55,087 nucleotides of DNA, from the NCBI GenBank assembly GCA_017857175.1, contig JAFMDS010000001.1, positions 1 to 55,087 on the forward strand, in the 5' to 3' direction. Position numbers and translations under genes: made by a program. The stretch comes from Candidatus Nanopelagicales bacterium. Its GTDB lineage: Bacteria; Actinomycetota; Actinomycetes; S36-B12. Below the pieces are notes generated by a model. It searched no databases. It saw only the letters and a list, made by a program, of their open reading frames with translations, and was not told the DNA's origin. Below are positions 52,182-55,087 of this stretch, piece after piece (the first letter of the stretch is position 1; every line of letters starts with the position of its first letter).

Positions 52182-52697
52182 ATGGTGGATGTTCAGGAGA
52201 GACTCGACGAGCTGACGGTGATGGTCGAGGATGCAAAGTCGATGCCTCTATCGGCCTCATGTGTACTCAACAGATCACAGTTATTGGACATCATTGAGGA
52301 GATTCGCCAACTTCTCCCTGAGTCGGTCTACCGAGCGGACGAACTCCTCGCTGATCGCGAGGCCGTTGTGCTCGATGGGCGACGCGAGGCTGACCGAATC
52401 CTGGAACAAGCAAGGGCGCAGGCAGATCGAATGGTTTCTGAGCACGAGGTGTATCTGGCGGCCGTTGCAGAGAGCAACGCGTTGCGTGAGGAAACCAACC
52501 AAGCCACTGCACTGAAACGGCAAGAGACCGATGACTACATCGATGCAAAATTGGCTACATTTGAAATTACTCTGCAGAAAACTCTGCAAACCGTTGACCG
52601 TGGGCGAGAACGATTGCGTAGCCAGGCCTATCAAGAACTGGCTCCCGCAGTTGAGGTTGACCAACGCAGTGAGTTCTTTGATGGCGAAACAATTTAA
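52182..52697 (+). CDS. DivIVA/ATP-synthase-b-like coiled-coil protein
   Basis: The protein has 171 residues and is almost wholly helical and charged. Heptad-rich segments (RADELLADREAVVLDGRREADRI, then ARAQADRMVSEHE) predict a long coiled coil. There is no transmembrane segment. The family lies between coaD and the DUF177 gene in many Actinomycetota (Rv2927c from memory) and is usually annotated DivIVA-like, with a suspected role in cell-pole or envelope processes. AAGGAG lies only 3 nt before the ATG at 52182; the next codon, GTG, would give better spacing. Confidence 0.7.
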   Translation: MVDVQERLDELTVMVEDAKSMPLSASCVLNRSQLLDIIEEIRQLLPESVYRADELLADREAVVLDGRREADRILEQARAQADRMVSEHEVYLAAVAESNALREETNQATALKRQETDDYIDAKLATFEITLQKTLQTVDRGRERLRSQAYQELAPAVEVDQRSEFFDGETI

Positions 52698-52705
52698 AGT
52701 TCTTC

Positions 52706-53311
52706 ATGTCGAATAATTCGGTTCCCGAGTCGGGCTCATTTGTTATCCCGCTAACCAAATTGCAGCGTCGGCCGGGAAATATGTGGGAAACCGATCTTCT
52801 ACTTGGTCCAGTCTCCGATATGGGAGTGGCCATGGCTCGGGTAACACCGAACAGTCCCATGAGTGCCCATATCCGATTGGAATCAGTCATGGAAGGCGTG
52901 CTCGCCAGCGCTGATGTGGACTATTTAGTAGACGCCGAATGTGCTCGGTGCCTAGAACCGATGAATTGGCACGATTCAACGAGCCTTCAGGAACTTTTCC
53001 TATATCCCGATACAGATTCACGGGGCCGCGAGATTGTGCCAGATGGCGATCAGGACGGCGGCGACGAAATTACCGTCTATCACGTCCATGACGATGCTAT
53101 TGATCTCGAGGAAGCGATCCGAGATGCCATCGTCTTGGAATTACCCCTCAAGCCGCTCTGTGATGAAAATTGTAGGGGCCTGTGTCCTACCTGTGGCGAG
53201 AAGTTGGGGGCTGAAGACCACCAACATGAAGTAGCTGACCCTCGGTGGTCAGCCCTATCAGGGCTGTTCACGGACTCAGATTCCGGGCCCGAAGGAATCG
53301 ATTCAGCGTAG
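52706..53311 (+). CDS. DUF177/YceD family protein
   Basis: The protein has 201 residues. The central part (LVDAECARCLEPMNW near 74-88, then LQELFLYPD) and the C-terminal metal-like segment LPLKPLCDENCRGLCPTCGEKLG near 150-172 match the YceD family, which is found next to rpmF. A role in rRNA or ribosome metabolism is reported for plant and bacterial members. It starts 8 bp after the DivIVA-like gene. TAAAGT overlaps the preceding stop, 5 nt from the ATG, and may be a -10 box. Confidence 0.85.
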   Translation: MSNNSVPESGSFVIPLTKLQRRPGNMWETDLLLGPVSDMGVAMARVTPNSPMSAHIRLESVMEGVLASADVDYLVDAECARCLEPMNWHDSTSLQELFLYPDTDSRGREIVPDGDQDGGDEITVYHVHDDAIDLEEAIRDAIVLELPLKPLCDENCRGLCPTCGEKLGAEDHQHEVADPRWSALSGLFTDSDSGPEGIDSA

Positions 53312-53447
53312 GTCCGCGTCCCGAGGAGAGTGAACGTGCGGGGATACCCCCGTTCATGCCCTTCATAGGGGTGGTGGATACTTGTGTGCGCTCTCGCATT
53401 GAGGCGCCAAATTTTATATCACCAAGCAATCACCGAAAGAGGATCCC

Positions 53448-53621
53448 GTGCCAGTCCCGAAGCGAAAGACATCGCGCTCCAATACACGTCATCGTCGCTC
53501 ACAGTGGAAAGCCACGGCCCCAACACTGGTGACCTGCGCTCGATGCAGTGAAAAGCGCATGGCTCACACGGCATGCCCCACGTGTGGCACGTATGCCAAG
53601 CGTCGCGTTCTCGAGGTGTAA
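53448..53621 (+). CDS. rpmF: 50S ribosomal protein L32
   Basis: The protein has 57 residues from a GTG, starting MPVPKRKTSRSNTRHRRSQW. Two cysteine pairs, CARC and CPTC (residues 30, 33, 43 and 46), form the zinc ribbon. AGAGGA precedes the start. The 136 bp after the DUF177 gene hold a GC-rich hairpin-forming stretch near 53330-53365 and an AT-rich TATATC box that may be a promoter. Confidence 0.95.
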   Translation: MPVPKRKTSRSNTRHRRSQWKATAPTLVTCARCSEKRMAHTACPTCGTYAKRRVLEV

Positions 53622-53684
53622 CAAGCACTTCACCGTGGTTTAGTTAATCGTGTCGCTTGCGTCGCGAGTGAGTTGGTAGTTCGA

Positions 53685-53690
53685 TAACCT
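53685..53690 (+). promoter_or_regulatory. -10 box of the ACP-like gene
   Basis: TAACCT ends 7 nt before the ATG at 53698, one base more than most leaderless genes here. Confidence 0.45.
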
Positions 53691-53697
53691 GTGTCAC

Positions 53698-53967
53698 ATG
53701 GCTGACAGAGAATCAATTCCACGATCGATGTTGGAATACCTCTCATCACTGTATGGTGACCTGCCGCCGCTGAGGATGGACAGTCCTCTCACAGCCCTAA
53801 ATTTCCGTTTGAGCGATGCCGCAGTGATTGTGCACGGTTCCATCGCTTCCAGCAATGGTCCGATAACAGATTACGAGTTCTCCAAGATTCAAACCGTGAG
53901 AGATCTGGCAACTGCCCTAGGACATGTAGAACCACGAAACGTGTCTCGGGATAACGGGTCCATATGA
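53698..53967 (+). CDS. Acyl-carrier-protein-like protein with altered prosthetic-group site
   Basis: The protein has 89 residues. The C-terminal half, [20 protein letters not shown] near 58-77, matches helices III-IV of acyl carrier proteins. Aligning back from there, the phosphopantetheine site DSL falls on RLSD near 37-40: a Ser is present, but the Asp before it is replaced by Leu. The first 30 residues ([15 protein letters not shown]) do not look like a typical ACP helix I. It overlaps rnc by 4 nt (ATGA); acpP lies near rnc in many bacteria. It may be a divergent carrier, or a non-carrier relative that regulates or binds. Low-homology call. Confidence 0.55.
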   Translation: MADRESIPRSMLEYLSSLYGDLPPLRMDSPLTALNFRLSDAAVIVHGSIASSNGPITDYEFSKIQTVRDLATALGHVEPRNVSRDNGSI

Positions 53968-54689
53968 GTGAATTCCTCGAAAAATCAGGCGCTGATCTTT
54001 TAACACAGCTGGGGTTCACACCCACAACAAATTTTGTCAATCTCATTGAACTCTCTTTGGTACATAGGTCTTATTCCTATGAGCATGGCGAGATTCCGAC
54101 GAATGAACGCCTTGAGTTCCTTGGCGATTCCGTCTTGGGAGTCGTTGTGACGGATGCTCTCTACCGTAATTACCCAGACTTGCCCGAGGGACAGCTTGCG
54201 CGCATGAGGTCATCTGTGGTTAACGCCCTAGCCCTGGCCGACGTTGCTCGGACCCTCGGACTTGGTCCGTTCATTCGCCTTGGAAAAGGCGAAATTACTT
54301 CGGGAGGCCACGACAAGGTCTCCATCCTGGCGGACACTCTCGAGGCCGTCATCGGAGCGATATACATCGCGAAAGGCATTGAAATCGCACAAGACTTTAT
54401 CCAATCAATTTTCTTGCCACTCATCGAAGAGTCATCACATCTCGGGGCAGCTTTGGACTGGAAAACTTCGCTTCAGGAACTCACAGGGATCAACGGCTTG
54501 GATCTGCCCGTTTACCGAGTACTGGACTCCGGGCCAGACCATGCCAAGAGTTTTGAGGCCCAGGTGCTCGTGGGCGAAGTTGTGCTGGGCACGGGCAGTG
54601 GCAGCTCAAAAAAGATTTCTGAGCAGTTAGCGGCGCAAGAGGCCTATTCAGCATTGATGGATCGCTTTCCTGATGCCAGAACTCCCTGA
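53964..54689 (+). CDS. rnc: Ribonuclease III
   Basis: The protein has 241 residues. RNase III cuts double-stranded RNA in rRNA and mRNA processing. The signature [21 protein letters not shown] near 48-68 carries the catalytic acidic residues. [18 protein letters not shown] near 118-135 holds the second Glu. The double-stranded RNA-binding domain covers about 165-235 ([39 protein letters not shown]). It overlaps the ACP-like gene by 4 nt and mutM by 17 nt. Confidence 0.96.
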   Translation: MSEFLEKSGADLLTQLGFTPTTNFVNLIELSLVHRSYSYEHGEIPTNERLEFLGDSVLGVVVTDALYRNYPDLPEGQLARMRSSVVNALALADVARTLGLGPFIRLGKGEITSGGHDKVSILADTLEAVIGAIYIAKGIEIAQDFIQSIFLPLIEESSHLGAALDWKTSLQELTGINGLDLPVYRVLDSGPDHAKSFEAQVLVGEVVLGTGSGSSKKISEQLAAQEAYSALMDRFPDARTP

Positions 54690-55087
54690 AGTTGAGGTAG
54701 TTCGTCTGGGGCTTAGCCCATTCCTCGCGGGCGCACGAGTAGGCAATGTTCGCGTTTTCCATGAGAGAGCAGTCCGCCGTAATGAAGGCGATTTTTCAGG
54801 TGAGTTGAAAGACGTAGAGATACTTCATGTGTCCAGACGTGGCAAATATTTGTGGTTGGTGACGAATGGCGACATGGCTGTGGTGATTCATTTGGGAATG
54901 AGCGGCCAACTACGAATGCGTTCGGCACATGATGCTGATTTAGCCCAATTCGCGCAACACCCACATCTGCGTCTTAGATTCACGCTGACAGATTCACAGG
55001 GAAAGGCGACCTTTCTAGATTTTCTCGATCAACGAACTTTCGGAGGCATGCATCTTTCCCCACTTGTGAGTGTGGAGGGGGAGAAAA
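54673..55087 (+). CDS. mutM: Formamidopyrimidine-DNA glycosylase, N-terminal part (cut by window edge)
   Basis: From the ATG at 54673, 138 codons are visible before the edge. The start [14 protein letters not shown] gives the catalytic Pro 2 (after Met removal) and Glu 3. [10 protein letters not shown] near 54-63 holds the conserved Lys, and [12 protein letters not shown] near 71-82 and [12 protein letters not shown] follow. Fpg removes 8-oxoguanine from DNA. The C-terminal zinc finger lies outside. The first 17 nt overlap the end of rnc. Confidence 0.95.
   Translation, partial: MPELPEVEVVRLGLSPFLAGARVGNVRVFHERAVRRNEGDFSGELKDVEILHVSRRGKYLWLVTNGDMAVVIHLGMSGQLRMRSAHDADLAQFAQHPHLRLRFTLTDSQGKATFLDFLDQRTFGGMHLSPLVSVEGEK

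Overview
The window reads as about 55 kb of chromosome from a free-living, medium-GC member of the Actinomycetota. The evidence is a histone-like HU with a Lys/Ala/Pro tail, the trehalose/glycogen enzyme GlgE, an F420-type CofC/FbiD, actinobacterial LeuA and long-form SerA, a DivIVA-like coiled-coil protein, and many TANNNT boxes placed exactly 6 nt before a start codon (leaderless genes). From memory, the order of families follows the Mycobacterium tuberculosis stretch from about Rv3039c down to Rv2924c. This points to old conserved chromosomal order rather than an island. I saw no insertion sequence, prophage, CRISPR array or rRNA. A freshwater Nanopelagicales-like or related lineage is plausible, but that is inference.

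Layout. 1-11.2 kb is an alpha-glucan region: glgE (cut by the left edge), glgP, glgX, an enoyl-CoA hydratase, a methyltransferase, a GT4 glycosyltransferase, a left-handed beta-helix acyltransferase and a GH57 branching-type enzyme. 11.4-13.1 kb encodes the electron-transfer flavoprotein pair. 13.2-22.1 kb holds a cysteine desulfurase, mnmA, a MetE-core-like protein, ligA and gatCAB. 22.1-39.6 kb is a branched-chain amino acid block (ilvD, ilvBNC, leuA, leuB, ilvE, cimA, leuC, leuD) with serA, a fumarylacetoacetate hydrolase family gene, gltX and two tRNA genes. 39.8-55.1 kb carries hupB, cofC, plsC, gpsA, a Cys/Met-metabolism PLP enzyme, ddl, a DUF3515 lipoprotein, thiL, rpmB, a DAK2/FakA-like gene, recG, rsmD, coaD, a DivIVA-like gene, a DUF177 gene, rpmF, an ACP-like gene, rnc and the start of mutM.

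How it works together. The branched-chain block covers nearly all of Val, Leu and Ile synthesis. It includes citramalate synthase, so isoleucine could be made from pyruvate using the shared LeuCD and LeuB. Three leader ORFs with runs of the relevant codons precede ilvB (Val/Ile), leuA (Leu) and cimA (Ile), two of them with clear intrinsic terminators. GltX, GatCAB and tRNA-Gln(CTG) fit the indirect route to Gln-tRNA.

The genome is compact: several neighbours overlap by 1-17 nt and two convergent pairs share stop-codon bases. No gene-free stretch exceeds 300 bases; the longest, between leuA and leuB, holds the leuA leader ORF and two promoters. The items most worth checking are the cimA Ile attenuator, a citramalate synthase with a Gln in the HxH metal motif, an ACP-like protein next to rnc with an altered phosphopantetheine site, and a CofC with an extra C-terminal domain whose coding region contains the hupB terminator.
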